A stretch of DNA of 64,000 nucleotides from Brienomyrus brachyistius. Lineage: Eukaryota > Chordata > Actinopteri > Osteoglossiformes > Mormyridae. This document shows positions 1 through 11,039 of this stretch, one piece after another; position 1 is the first letter of the stretch, and the number at the start of each line of letters is the position of its first letter. The DNA is taken from positions 7,962,452-8,026,451 of the forward strand of contig NC_064543.1 in NCBI RefSeq assembly GCF_023856365.1. The letters are read 5' to 3'. A program made the position numbers and the translations under genes. Below the pieces are notes generated by a model, which saw nothing but the letters and a program-made list of their open reading frames with translations, ran no database searches and was not told where the DNA came from.

Positions 1-1459
1 AGTAAGAACACAAACGGCAATAAAAGACTGATTACACTCCAGCCAGAATCCATCACAAAAGGAAGGAAAGATATTTGACCAGCTGTCAGGGGCGTAGGGG
101 CTGGACTGAACCTCGAAAATCAGTCACCATATATATTTTTCCACACTGTATGCGACCTTAAGACCTGCACAGCGTCCTTGGAAGAAACAACCCACAAAAG
201 GCCCTGATTCGCGGCATTTTTTCCAACTTTGGTGCAAATGGATTGAAAACGTCTCTCTTTCCGATTTCCTGAACCTCGGCATCAGAAAGTGGCACTTCGA
301 CGTTCGCGTGGGTCCGCATCTTCTGCCGCGACCCTGTTCCTCCTTCCCCCAGCTCTGCCTCAGTGTGTTAATGGTGTTAATGGTAACAGCCTCTAGGGCG
401 GCCCAGCAGTTTGGACTCCGCTGCCCCTGACACTCCTGCTCCATTTGTCATCATTTATTCAGTAGCATTCTGCTCCAGTGCAGCTACAGCTAACAAACAG
501 AACTGGAGAGCTTGCACAGTGCCGACACAACGTTAAATGGCGGAAGAAAATTAGGCAGGTTCACAACAGAGCTAATGACTCCGTTTTATTTTCCAAACAT
601 AAATTCCACACAGCTGGTTGCCACGATGTTTAAGTCACTTAAAAAAAGGCTTTAAAAAAGGTATATTGTGTCATCCTGCCAGCACATTTCCAATTACATA
701 TTAACTTTAAAACATTTAATGTTATATTCATAGATATTTCCTGCCATGGGTATTTTTTTTAATATAAATTATGAAAAAAAATGATGGTACAATAAGGCTT
801 TTGAAGTGGGCTACAGGTTTCTCTGTCAATATGCTGAATTCTCTGCTGACAGAGAATGAATAGTATCCATTTTTACCATTAATAATACAAGAACTACTCC
901 TGCCAATTTTTATAGGCATATTTTTAAACACTATTTCAGTTGTAAATTGTGAACTAAAAAATAGCTACACATTAGCTGAATTTGAATAAAGTACATGGAT
1001 TTGCTCTGAATAATGCATTTCTACAGGCATCCTGCCTCATTAACTGCGCTCAGTTGTGATTTGGCACCCGTCCTTAGCAGATATGCGAAGCTTCAACAAC
1101 AATAACACATCACTACAGAAAAGGGGGTTACTCCGATGGTGGAAGTTGTTACAGCTCATATCACACGCAGGTACACGAGTATGAAAATGCTGAGTATGAA
1201 AACTCGCTTGGCAGTGCCTACATGAAACGATGACCCGTATGTTTACAAGAGTTGAGGATGTAGCTCAGATGGGCAATACGCTCTAGCAAAACTACTGCAG
1301 ATGACACTTAATTGCTTAATTAAAAACCATGTTCAATTAAATATGATTTCTATGATAGTTATGTAGCAAAGTTATTTCCACTGGATGAAAAACTCATTTA
1401 TAAATACTTGCTATAATTCCAGTGCAGGCTATGGTACGACATAAAAGGAGGATTCTTAC
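1..1459. other. lysmd2 downstream region, no confident gene
   Basis: AT-rich DNA downstream of lysmd2 exon 2. The last lysmd2 exon and 3' UTR should lie here or further left. I looked on the minus strand for a short exon encoding the usual Ser/Tyr/His-containing tail and found no convincing acceptor plus stop. A 106-codon minus-strand open frame at 124-444 resembles no family I know. Confidence 0.5.
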
Positions 1460-1812
1460 CGGTCGTCTTCCTCTTTAAGTTTCTGAGCCGCTTGTTTCGA
1501 TATTTTGATTTGCAAGTCCAGCCTTTGTAAGTAGTCCTGGGCTGAGAGCTCCTCTGGCTGCAGGGGCCGGTTCTGTGTCTCCTGAGGGCTGGGCGTAGGT
1601 GAGGAGGGGGTGGAAGAGGTGTCCCCTGCATCCGGGGCCACGTGAGGTCGCCCCTGGGCCGGGCAGTTGTCGCTGCCCTCGCTGTCTGGTGACTCTAAAG
1701 TCAGTCCATTGAGGAAGGTGGCTTTTTCGGAGGCCACAGGAATATTCAGAGTTTTCCGTAAGAACATGCAATCATTGCTGAAGAGCTTGTTGGCTCTCTT
1801 TATCTGCTCCAT
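1460..1812 (-). CDS. lysmd2: lysmd2 exon 2 (second half of LysM domain and C-terminal region)
   Basis: Second coding exon of LysM and putative peptidoglycan-binding domain-containing protein 2. The minus-strand frame starts MEQIKRANKLFSNDC and continues FLRKTLNIPV, which completes the LysM fold started in exon 1. A Ser/Pro-rich linker and the conserved tail LSAQDYLQRLDLQIKISKQA follow. The acceptor is ...TAACGCAG before 1812 and the donor is GTAAGA at 1459-1454, leaving a phase-2 codon (CG|). Reading on through the donor gives CGG TAA, so the frame would stop at once if the intron were retained. The other LYSMD2 proteins I know continue for about 10-15 residues in a further exon, so a small last exon is expected. 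Eukaryotic LysM proteins of this group are intracellular and poorly understood; there is no signal peptide or membrane segment here. Confidence 0.93.
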
Positions 1813-2870
1813 CTGCGTTAGACGCGGGAAGAGAATGGGTTGCTATCAAGCCCAATGTGGTGCATTAACCAAAGCTGAAACTGCATAACTCAGGCCATGA
1901 AAAGAGGTCTCAGACCCCCTCCACCTCTGCCATCAACACCTTCAGTGCCATAACCGTCAAAATATTTTCTAGAGGTGGAAAGTTCAGGTTTAGAAAAATC
2001 CAGACAATGATATTGTTTCAAACAACCAGTTCAGTATAATGAATGGCAAAGTACTTAACTGACAGGCTGAAACAAAATATTGGTCCGAATTTGTACTTTC
2101 TGGACCTGAACTATCCACCTCTGCTATTTTCAGACTTTAAATGAAATGATCCAAGCCTTCTTCACCTACCCAAGGTAATCCTATGTACCTAAACAGAGAG
2201 GGCACGCACCAAACACTTCAGGAACGTCATTAGTCATTTCAAACTTTTGCGGATTGATATTGTTTCTTCAAAACATTTCACCTTAAAACCTTTGTCCTGA
2301 AGCAATCCAATCCCTCCACTTATGTTTCAAGCAGCACGGACCCTCACTGGAAATCTAAGGTCTTAATGTGCTACATTTTCTCTGGCAATTGCACAGTTTG
2401 AACCAGGTGACTCCCTAATGGCATGTTAAAGGACCCCAAAAAGTGTCACGTGCAAAGGGGGGGCCCCCAAAGGTGTCACGTGCAAAAGGGACCGCACAGC
2501 TACTTCCTGGTTATAAACATGTCCCACTATGACACACACACCCCCCCCCCCCAAGCCGGCTCGTTTCAGCATAATTGGCAGACGGCAGAAAGATGTAAAA
2601 TCCATTACAACATGAAAAATATAGCATAGCAAATGTACCAGTACATGGTAAATAATAAATCTACTACAGACCCTACAGCGAAAACGTGTTAATTTGTAGA
2701 GGACTAGGAGATAAAGGCGAAGGAGTAGCGCCGCAGCCCGTACGGTGGCATCAATGTCTTAACCCAAGTGTTTACATATGAAAATGCAGTTAAATACAGG
2801 TATACCGATTTGACCTATGTATGTCCCAATAGATAATGAGATGGCAAAGAGCCACGGCGCAGATTCTCAC
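1813..2870 (-). other. lysmd2 intron 1
   Basis: Intron between the two clear lysmd2 coding exons, phase 0, with donor GTGAGA and acceptor GCAG. It holds a C run at about 2542-2552. No gene is seen inside. Confidence 0.8.
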
Positions 2871-3122
2871 CGTCACGCCGTACTTGAGTGCGATGCCCTG
2901 CAGGGTATCGCTGTGTGTTACCCGATGCTCGACGTATTTCTCCCCCAATGGCGCCGTCACGCTGGCGGTGCTGCCGTACGACCGGGTCTTGGTGCGGGCC
3001 AGGCTCTGGGACAGCTCGCTGTCCGATTCCGAGCCGGAGCCGGAGCGGGAGCGGGGGAACAGGGGCTGGCCCAGCCGACAAGCTCCATCGCGCAGCGGCA
3101 GGACGGGGGAAAACTCCGCCAT
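2871..3122 (-). CDS. lysmd2: lysmd2 exon 1 (start codon, basic/Ser-rich N-terminus, first half of LysM)
   Basis: First coding exon, 84 codons, starting MAEFSPVLPLRDGACR. A Ser/Arg stretch (SRSGSGSESDSELS) leads to LARTKTRSYGSTASV, a signature segment of LYSMD1/2 proteins, then EKYVEHRVTHSDTLQGIALK, the start of a LysM domain. LysM spans about residues 66-110 once exon 2 is joined. The exon ends LKYGVT before GTGAGA and joins MEQIK in phase 0, as expected for the family. The ATG at 3122 is chosen because it matches family N-termini and lies in a CpG-rich first exon. The synteny partner of LYSMD2, tropomodulin, follows at 11-30 kb. Confidence 0.95.
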
Positions 3123-3320
3123 CTTCTTTTGGGTTTGCAGCGAGGGCCTCCGCGTAATGATGCGCCTACCGGCTTCTCCTCGCTCAGGAGCCGCAGCTCT
3201 CCGTTTCCCCGAACCGTTAACAGTCCTGTTACTGCTGGTGTGAAGGAGGCGGTTCGGCGTGCGAGCCGGACATGCTTCCCGGGATCAAACCGGCCGGGCT
3301 GCCGCTTCTCTCAACGCTGC
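3123..3320 (-). promoter_or_regulatory. CpG-rich 5' region / likely lysmd2 promoter
   Basis: GC- and CpG-rich stretch directly upstream of the lysmd2 ATG, continuous with the CpG-rich first exon. No TATA box is visible at a useful distance. CpG-island promoters are usual for such broadly expressed genes; the start site cannot be placed. Confidence 0.5.
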
Positions 3321-3548
3321 AATTTGATCCCAGCCTCCGATGAGCAGCTTTACCTCCCCGTCTTCACTTCGGGACTAAAAAAAAACAGACTGAAGTAATG
3401 GGAGGCGTCCTACTCATTAACATCATAAACGCCCATCGGCGTCAGGCCTTTACTGGCTTTCGAATAAAACTCGGTTACTATTGATCAATAATCGTTGTAA
3501 GTAATGTTGGTGCGCTGTAATGCATTGGAAATAGTCACTGCCAGGTGG

Positions 3549-3607
3549 TGTATCCATCCATCCATCCATTTTCCAAACCGCTTATCCTATTGGGTCGCGG
3601 GGGCCAG
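3549..3607 (-). repeat. 3' tail of a teleost interspersed repeat
   Basis: Reads on the minus strand as ...CGCGACCCAATAGGATAAGCGG... followed by ATGGATGGATGG. This is the same 3' end as the long copy at 18.37-18.68 kb. Only the last 55-60 bases remain. Confidence 0.75.
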
Positions 3608-4884
3608 GTGGTGTAACAAAACAATTTCAATAATAAATTATCGTATGGTTCTGGAGCACCAAATTAGCAAAAATTAAATATATCCTATGCACACCGAAAA
3701 TACTCACTTGATAAACTAAATGAAAGAGACCAGTAGGAATACAGATGACATGCAAATACACAGAGAGGACGGACTTATACTGGCAGTGCACGACTTTTCA
3801 CTGAGTAGTCTTTAACAATAAGGTACTTGCTGCAACTTCATTAAAATGTTTTTATTATCCATTTCTAAATTTTGTCCTAGATACTTTTACTTCATGCATT
3901 TCTCTAAAACAATGCATTGGTTTGGTTTGGTTTGGTTTAAAAACGTAAAACACAAAAAGCTAAATTAAAGTATTGAAATATGCCGTACATGAAATATCAC
4001 GATGGCTTCATGCATACCCAGTTGAAAAGAGATAAGTAGTTAGTATTCATTGAAAACAGTTCACGGGACCCTTTCCAAATTTCCCACGACATTGCATTTA
4101 TAAACGGTGGATATTCTTTTTATGTCACAGACATTACGCAGCTTGTCGATAGAAAAATGTTGCATTTTCCTCTGGAATTTTACGGGGACTATCCACCATT
4201 CCTACGTAACGCGCATCACTGCACAGGGACTGTAGCTTTTAAATTATACACTGTGGTTTACTGATTAGATTTATTACCAGGTTTAAAGTGTACAACAACA
4301 ATGGGATTTATTCAGAAATTTCTGACGCAGAGATACACATCTGTAACTATAATGTTTGTGAAAGTTTAACTGAATTTCAAATTAATGCGAGTTTGTGATC
4401 TGTACGAACATTATCAGACAAGTTATGGCAAGAATGGAAGCAGGCAACCTTTGAAACACAACACAAATCCGGCCAAACCTGCTACAAGATTATATGTCAT
4501 TGGTTGCTCTGCCTTTTCAGCAGGTGGGTCACAAACAGCAGGTGATTTTCCAGAAATTCTCATCTAATTGCTAACGTATGAATTATTCCTACAATACCAA
4601 TCAAAAGCTTAAGACAGACGTATTATTTTATTCGTTGCTTCTCGCTATCCTTATTAAATCAAGGCATCATCGATACATAACTCCCATTAAATTGTGTTCT
4701 CTTGAATTATATTTTTCTGGAAGAACTGCACCTGTTTTGAATTTTGTTTTCATTACTTTAAAATTTGTTAACGTTTGGCACCGCACTGTGCACCACTCAC
4801 TCCAATAACTTTGCAGATATAGGTGATTATGTGAATGTAACACAGAATCAGACGCTATGATTACGAAGCGCATGACGTATTGGT
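3608..4884. other. intergenic, nothing recognised
   Basis: AT-rich DNA between lysmd2 and the tropomodulin 3' region. It holds a short TTTGG tandem (about 3920-3938). No exon-like frame was recognised. Confidence 0.5.
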
Positions 4885-5152
4885 TCAGTAGTTGGCGCTG
4901 TTGCTTCACACCTTCGCGGTTGTATGCGTGGAATTCATGCGCTCTCCCCACGTGCAGGTCACCTCCAGGGATTTTCACTTCTTCCCATAATCCAAAGACA
5001 TGCAGCTAGGCTAATTGGTACTGCTAAACCTCTGATGTTATGTGAGAATGTGCCCTGTAATGGTCTGGCATCCTGTTCAAAGTGTACCCAGGCCTTGAGC
5101 CACTTTACATGACCTTGTACAGAATTAGAGGCTGGAAGATGGTTGGATGGCC
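4885..5152 (+). repeat. old diverged copy of the ATGGATGG-tailed repeat
   Basis: Follows the order of the 18.37 kb copy: a head with TAGTTGGCGCTGTTGCTTCAC, then CTCTCCCCACGTG, ATCCAAAGACATGCAG, GCTAATTGG, a GTGCCCTGTAATGG block and finally GGATGG. It is heavily mutated. Its open frames (4924-5112) are not genes. Confidence 0.65.
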
Positions 5153-5754
5153 AAGGAAGAAAAAGCTCATGGAGTGAGGAATTTCATTTCTGACAGCACA
5201 GATAGACTGGTTGCATTAGTGAGCATCTTCTGCCAGCTGATCATGCAGAATCACCAATTCATTGATTTTACTGCCTATAATTATGCTTTTATTCACATAC
5301 TCAGCAGACAATGTACATTATTATTATTTTTAACCCTGGTCTGCAGAGGAAATGGTAACAGAGCCACTAAGGTATCACCATCCATCCTGTCCATCCCCTG
5401 TATGACCACAAGGAGTTACTGCTGGTCCTTCAGATCCCTCTTGTTTCCTCCCAGCTGTGTCTTGTTCATAATCCCCGATCTTAATGTGATAAACATCAAC
5501 ACCTGAATTGTATCAGTGCCTGGTTAGTCCCATATATATATATATGTGCTTCCCAGTCCAGTGTTGCCCAGTCTGGACATTAAGGTCAATCCTTCTGTTG
5601 TCTGTGCCCTTTCCAGTACTTGCCTTTACATTTTGATCCCTTGCAGTCCTGTTTGTTTCCCTGCTCCTGTTTTGTTTAATAAAGGCCCATTTGTTCTCCT
5701 GAGACCTGTCCTCGAGTCCTTTGATTCTAGCAATGTGACGTAAGGTCCTGTCCT

Positions 5755-5822
5755 TTGCTCAGTTTTGGAAATAGCAGAACCCAAAATAAAACCTGGGCTC
5801 AACAAAATTCAGATGACGAACT
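5755..5822 (+). repeat. inverted duplicate, left copy
   Basis: About 68 bases matching, with few differences, the reverse complement of 7114-7182. The shared core includes CCCAAAATAAAACCTGGGCT. See the finding on this pair. In one frame both copies encode PKIKPGLNKIQMTN, so this could be a duplicated coding fragment or the ends of an unclassified element. Confidence 0.75.
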
Positions 5823-6567
5823 TGTTTCCATAATCACTGGGCCACCAGCTGGCTACACAGAACCCACTAAATCTTCAGTTTGGGTTGATGGCAGAAAATG
5901 AGTTTCCCCAAAATTGACTGTTCTTAACGGGACAAGAAAAATTTGTTCAGATCTGCTGGAAGTGCAGCAAACCCAGTTCTGCTTTGTTTTCAATCATGGT
6001 GAATGAAACGTGAGGGTGTCTTTGAAGAAGCTATCAGCAGATTCTTTTTAACGGCGAGAAACACAACCAGACTGTGGCACAAAACTAGAAGCTCCTTCCC
6101 ATTTGTCAAAGTGGCCCTGAAGGCCAGAACAGCTCAATGTCATTCTTATTTCCAGATGGTTCTCCTGTAATCATGGTCTGTCAGCTGAGTGACTAATGGA
6201 ATAATTCCGTTTAGGGAACATTGTTAAAGGCACATCCAAATCTCTCTCGAACATAGAAACATAATCCATCACTTTGCTGAGGTTCAGTTATCTAACTGCT
6301 TTTCATATCGATGGAACAACTTACCTTGTCAAAGAATCATTTTAAATATTTTCCCATCAGGTAAGCAGCAAAAAAATAAACCATTAAGCATTATAAAATG
6401 AGAGACATATAAGTCACAAAAGAACCAGACTTATTTATTTTTACCCTGAAATCTGTAATATTTCAGACTAATAGCTTTGATACTTTACCATGTTTTAGAT
6501 GTGAGTAAAACACAAGTATCTAAATAAAGGAAAATCCAAAGTACCAATATAGTATAATTATATATAT

Positions 6568-7368
6568 TCAACTAGCCCAGGGCGTTCCCCTGCATTGTGC
6601 CCCATGCTGCCTGGGATAGTCTGTATAGAATAGGGATGGGTGATATATTTTAGTGGAAGATGGGCACACGGAGGTGTTTTTTTGAGGATAGCCAAGGTGA
6701 TTGCCATTTTCGTCAAATGCAGCAGAAATTTCATTTTCTGCCACTAGAGGTACCAAGGAGTCAATTTCTTTATTCTTAGGTTGACCTTGTGACATCATCT
6801 AATAACTGGGACGTGTTCCCATTTGGTTTGTGAGGAAATGTCCGGAAAGCTTTGACATATTCTTAGGATCCAGCTGGCATTTACTGAACCACAAAAATGG
6901 CAAACGCCGCATTAAATGGTACCGCAAGGCTGTCTGCTGAAAAAAGCAAAAAGCAATACAACAGCCCTCTATTATAAGTCCTTACTTTTTAACAAGGTGT
7001 CAAGATTTCCGACATTGTCCTGCAAATTCTAGTATCTAAATAAGTTTCAGCAGTAGCTTTGCTGCTATTTATGGCGATGATGTCATTGTCGTCTTGTCTA
7101 ATAGGACATTTGCAGTTTGTCATCTGAATTTTGTTGAGCCCAGGTTTTATTTTGGGTCCTACTGTTTCCACACCTGAGCAACTGTATACAATATAAAGTA
7201 TTTTTGTTCTGTCCAGCTACAAAACGATTCAGCAATTACATGTGGCACAGGAACCAGAGATTTTCTTACATCACTGCTAAAAACACAGTATGCCAAGGGA
7301 TTTTCTCGACGATGCTTAATGTCTCTTTCTGTCTCAAAGCAAGGAAGCAAAATGCCAGTTTCATCCAC
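6568..7368 (-). pseudogene. cluster of minus-strand open frames, possible decayed gene or element
   Basis: Three minus-strand frames lie in succession: 7368-7159 (contains HVIAESFCSWTEQKYFILYT), 7171-6989 (contains KPGLNKIQMTNCKCPIRQDD) and 6798-6568. They are in different frames. Their composition looks more protein-like than most open frames here. The first ends near a plausible donor (GCTCAG|GTGTGG, about 7176). I recognise no family. It could be a broken transposon-encoded protein or chance. The part near 6575-6615 resembles the 3' section of the common ATGGATGG repeat, so the last frame is probably repeat-derived. Confidence 0.2.
7114..7182 (-). repeat. inverted duplicate, right copy
   Basis: Reverse-complement partner of 5755-5822, with 1.29 kb between the copies. 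Homology fades quickly outside the pair. Confidence 0.75.
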
Positions 7369-8470
7369 ATTCAGTTTAGAATGGCGGTTTCAAAGGTCAA
7401 ATGATTTTACCTTTGGCTTAGTTGACACCATCAGAACCATAGAATCTTTTAAAGAAAAACAACTGAATGTAAAATTTTACTGAAGGAAAGGTACAAAATG
7501 AGTAAATATTATGCAATTTACAGGAGATGATATATCTGTCAATACAAATGCATTAACCTCATGTCACAGACGCCATGTGCTGTGTAAATGAAAACAGTTA
7601 TTTAATCTGCCTTCATTTCAAACTGTAAAGGTCACTGTTTAGTGCGACATTTCATAAATGTCAAACCTCTAACTAAAAAGCACATTTTATAAATATATTA
7701 GAATCTTGGTCCATAGAGGTTGAGCAGATATTACCTCCTCTATTTTGATGATTAAATTATGACATTTTGAAATAACTCATTACTATAATTTTATTGCCAT
7801 TAAAAATGCATTTCCTCCATTCTTTAAAAAGTCACCATTGCAATATTGGATAATGTATTCTCTTCTCACCTTCTCAGTTTTTTAGCCACCAGTCACCACT
7901 GATTCGAATTCAAGGATGCGGTTGTGTTTTGAGCGGATTTAAACAAAAATTTGACTCTTGCGACCCCTACTGGTTATCAGCTGACACGCCAACAGCGTTT
8001 GCAAGGACCCGAGACGAATCTGTTTTTGTCAGGCTTTTCCTCTTAACGACAGAAGATGACGCTATTGAGCATCAAAGTTTGTAACCTCACTTAGCGCAAT
8101 TTAATATACAAAGGAGCCGTTTTTCCAGTGGTTTTCTATATGTAACAATGGTAAGAGGAAAAAAAGGAATGAAACAGCCGATCTCAGTCAACAAATATTA
8201 GGCGTATAAAATTGCTACTGAGTTTTGCAAGTAAGCCTAGGTGTCCAGTACAAACATTACAAACAGGGGGGGGGGGCTGATTTACATTCGGTAAACATTT
8301 TGCACCCCTGTCCTGGATTTAATCCCATTACTGTCTTGCAGTCAAAATGACAATTACATGCCTAGACAAAAATGAGATAATTCACTGGTACAAATGGAAT
8401 GGGTTACTGGTGCCTGGCCAGCATCTTCAGCACCTCCCACTGTACGAGAAAACACACACTGCACATGATC
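7369..8470. other. intergenic, nothing recognised
   Basis: AT-rich sequence with a G run at about 8267-8276. No exon or known repeat was recognised. Confidence 0.45.
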
Positions 8471-8474
8471 ACAA

Positions 8475-8680
8475 AAGAAGAGGACGGAAGGAGGAGCCCC
8501 GGGGCAGATCCAGGACACACTGGAGAGATTATATCTCTCGACTGGCCTGGGAACGCCCTGGGATTCCCCCGGTGGGGCTGGAGGAGGTGGCCAGGGCATC
8601 GCTGCCTAGACAGCTGCCCCAGTGACCCGACCCTGGATAAGAGGTGGAAAATGGACGGAGAGATGGAAGGATGGACAAAA
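8475..8680 (+). mobile_element. 3' end of an RTE-type LINE (Rex3-like) fragment
   Basis: The frame gives GRSRTHWRDYISRLAWERPG followed by IPPVGLEEVA. This resembles the C-terminal end of the reverse-transcriptase ORF of a fish non-LTR element (W-R-D-Y-I-x-R-L-A-W-E-R-x-G-I-P). It continues into CCCGACCCTGGATAAGAGG and a short ATGGACGG/ATGGAAGG tail. Only the 3' end is present, as usual for 5'-truncated LINE insertions. Family assignment is from memory and not searched. Confidence 0.75.
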
Positions 8681-9978
8681 GCAGAGCTTGTAATTTGGAA
8701 ATATGGGTGGCGATGTCCTGTTTACAGTAGTAAACCACTTCTGCGTGGACTCCTCCGCACGCTCGCTCCGGGGGATGCGTTTACCTTCAGGTCGTTTACT
8801 TGTTCCTTTGTCTAATGCAGTTTATAGTTCGGATCAGTTTGCAATGGTGGGTAATTTACTGTGGAGACCCATGTGTGCTCAGAGCAGCTACAAAAAGGCT
8901 CCCCCACATCCTTAATCACTTCATTGCCCTGCTCTAGGGATGATGTCACCCGATCCAGCAGTATAATCGCGCATTCTGTTAGGCATATGACTGCCGCCCT
9001 CTGATGATGTCACCGATTTACCTGCCAAAACTGGAGTCATCTGTCTGAGGTTTGACAGCAGGAGTGGAGAGGCACTGGCAAACGCTCAAAGGTTCACACC
9101 CAGAGCCTGCGGCCGAGGAAAGGGGGGGCTTGCTTCTATCACACCTCAGAAGAAGAAATGTGATTCCCAAACGGCCCAGTAACACATTTGTCCAACCTCA
9201 CCAGTTTCCAAGTTCCTTTGAATTCTGGAACAGAGGGAAACCTTATCTGCATTTAGCTCTAAAGGAGCAGCTTCAAATGACTGAGGAGATCAGATCTGTC
9301 CATTGATCAATCTGGAGAGAGAGCTGCTAAGGGTAATTCCATGATTCCTACTTCCAGAAGCTGCCAAAAACCACAGAATCCCTTTTCTATGTCATGCCAT
9401 CGCAGCAGGACAAAAACTACTGCAGATACATTGATTTTCCTGTATTTGATGTACCTGTATGTTTGAACACTGATTTTGTTTTTGCCTGTAACAAGCAAAA
9501 CAGAACTGTAGTTTTGTTTAGTATTAAACACGCCAGACAAAGGCTAGAAAACGGCTTGTTTGGTTAATAAAAAAAAAACTGCTTGCACACTTTCGTTTGT
9601 ACATAAATCACATGTCATTACATCATCCAAATGGCATATATAAACAAATTAAAGTAGCTGGCTTCAATTAGGCCCTCGCCAGCACGTTCTGCATTCAGCA
9701 GCACATGAACTTGGACTTTGCTGGTCGCCTTGTGCAGTAGTGTGATGCAGTGATGTTGAATAGAGGGTAGGGAGCAGTAGAGAGCTCGATTCTTCATTCA
9801 GCTCCCTGTCTTTCACACAAAAGCTGATGTCAGAGCTGCCCCCTCTTAGCCCATCAGATCAGGGCTCCTAGATATCTGTCCCTAAGCATTTCAGGTCACA
9901 TTCAGGTAATGCTACAGAGAAACACACAGTCACACACATCCCATAAAAATAAATGCAGAACTGTGATATGTAAAAACA
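8681..9978. other. intergenic downstream of tropomodulin, nothing recognised
   Basis: No exon-like frame or repeat was recognised. The open frames at 8703-8915 and 9052-9306 have no recognisable features. Confidence 0.45.
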
Positions 9979-9984
9979 TTTATT
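9979..9984 (-). terminator. candidate poly(A) signal for the tropomodulin gene
   Basis: AATAAA on the minus strand, with another at about 10002-9997. It lies about 1.0 kb downstream of the candidate stop codon at 10999-10997, a reasonable 3' UTR length. It is supported only by position and motif. Confidence 0.35.
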
Positions 9985-10996
9985 GTTGGTTAAGTTTTAT
10001 TTTAATAACAGTGCCATTGAACTATGTGGTAAATAATATTTCCTCTTTTTAAGTCCGGACGTGGAATATACCCATACGCAAAATCTCAGCAGTAACTTTA
10101 GTCATTCACGTCAGAGAACGAGTCTCAAAAATTGTTTCACCAGAGATGGATATATTCTTAATACACCTAACATCACAGGGCATTCACACGCAGAACCAAG
10201 GACCAGTACGTTTTCAGGACATAGTACTAACCATTACCAGGAGGTCTGATTACACCATCCTGAACGTGACGGAATCAAGGTTTGTTTACAAAAAAAAGTT
10301 GAAAAAAAAAAGCACAATTAAAACTCGTTAAACATGAAGAGTTCAAATGGGCCACAGAGAACACAAAATGGACTCCCCAAGTGACCTGGTCCCAGTGCCC
10401 AACCATAAAGCATGCAGAGGGATGCTTATGTAATCCAGTTGTGTGTTTAAATGCTGTACAACATGCTGTGAGCTCTTATGAAATGAGTCCACCGCTTATT
10501 ACATGCCAGTGGCCTTGGTTTCGACTTCAGGACGTCAGAGCTGCTTGGTGAGCACTGGAGTGGAACATTTCACCCAATGCATCAGAAGGCCGCGGACATT
10601 TTCCGAGTATAACGTACAATATACAACATCGTTCATGGTACGCCAGAACCACAGATACACAACGTTCCCGTAGAAGCACAACTCACACCATGGCAACTGT
10701 GCTCCCCACAGAACTTGAGATAAAAACAGAGATTCTCATTTGACTGCTTTTTTAAAAGTCTATATATATATATATATATTTATATATTTATATATGTTCA
10801 ATAAAAGGTTGAAATACAGTAACGGGGTCTTGGAGTGAGGTGTGAATGTTAAAACTGGGGTCTTTGGCATGCCATTATAAAAAGCAACAAAGCTGCAATT
10901 TCCAGATTAACCGACCTCGCGTTGATATTTTACGGCCGATGTCTCTAAAACTGTGGGATTTTTAAAGAGACCTTCAACAAGGGTGAAAAACATAGA
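9985..10996 (-). other. candidate tmod3 3' UTR
   Basis: Non-coding stretch between the candidate stop codon and the AATAAA signal. It contains a (TA)n run at 10760-10795. Its assignment depends on the candidate terminal exon being right. Confidence 0.3.
10760..10795. repeat. (TA)n microsatellite
   Basis: Alternating TA run with TTTATATATTTA interruptions. Confidence 0.9.
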
Positions 10997-11031
10997 TTAC
11001 ATTGCCTGCTGCTGCTGCTGATCTAGATCCT
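10997..11031 (-). CDS. candidate tmod3 terminal exon (exon 9)
   Basis: A branch-point-like TTCTAAC is followed by a pyrimidine stretch, and the first AG after it (AAAAG at 11033-11032) opens a 35-base exon in the correct phase. It encodes EDLDQQQQQAM then TAA. Joined to exon 8 it would give a tropomodulin of 347 residues, near the usual 350. The sequence does not resemble the conserved VRKRR-type tail of mammalian tropomodulins, so this is a guess from splice signals and spacing. The true exon may lie elsewhere between 3.4 and 12.7 kb. Confidence 0.3.
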
Positions 11032-11039
11032 CTTTTGTA

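Noticed and set aside
2817..3398. Plus-strand frames of 193, 135 and 89 codons
   Set aside because: They are antisense shadows of lysmd2 exon 1 and its CpG-rich promoter. The minus-strand frame has the family match.
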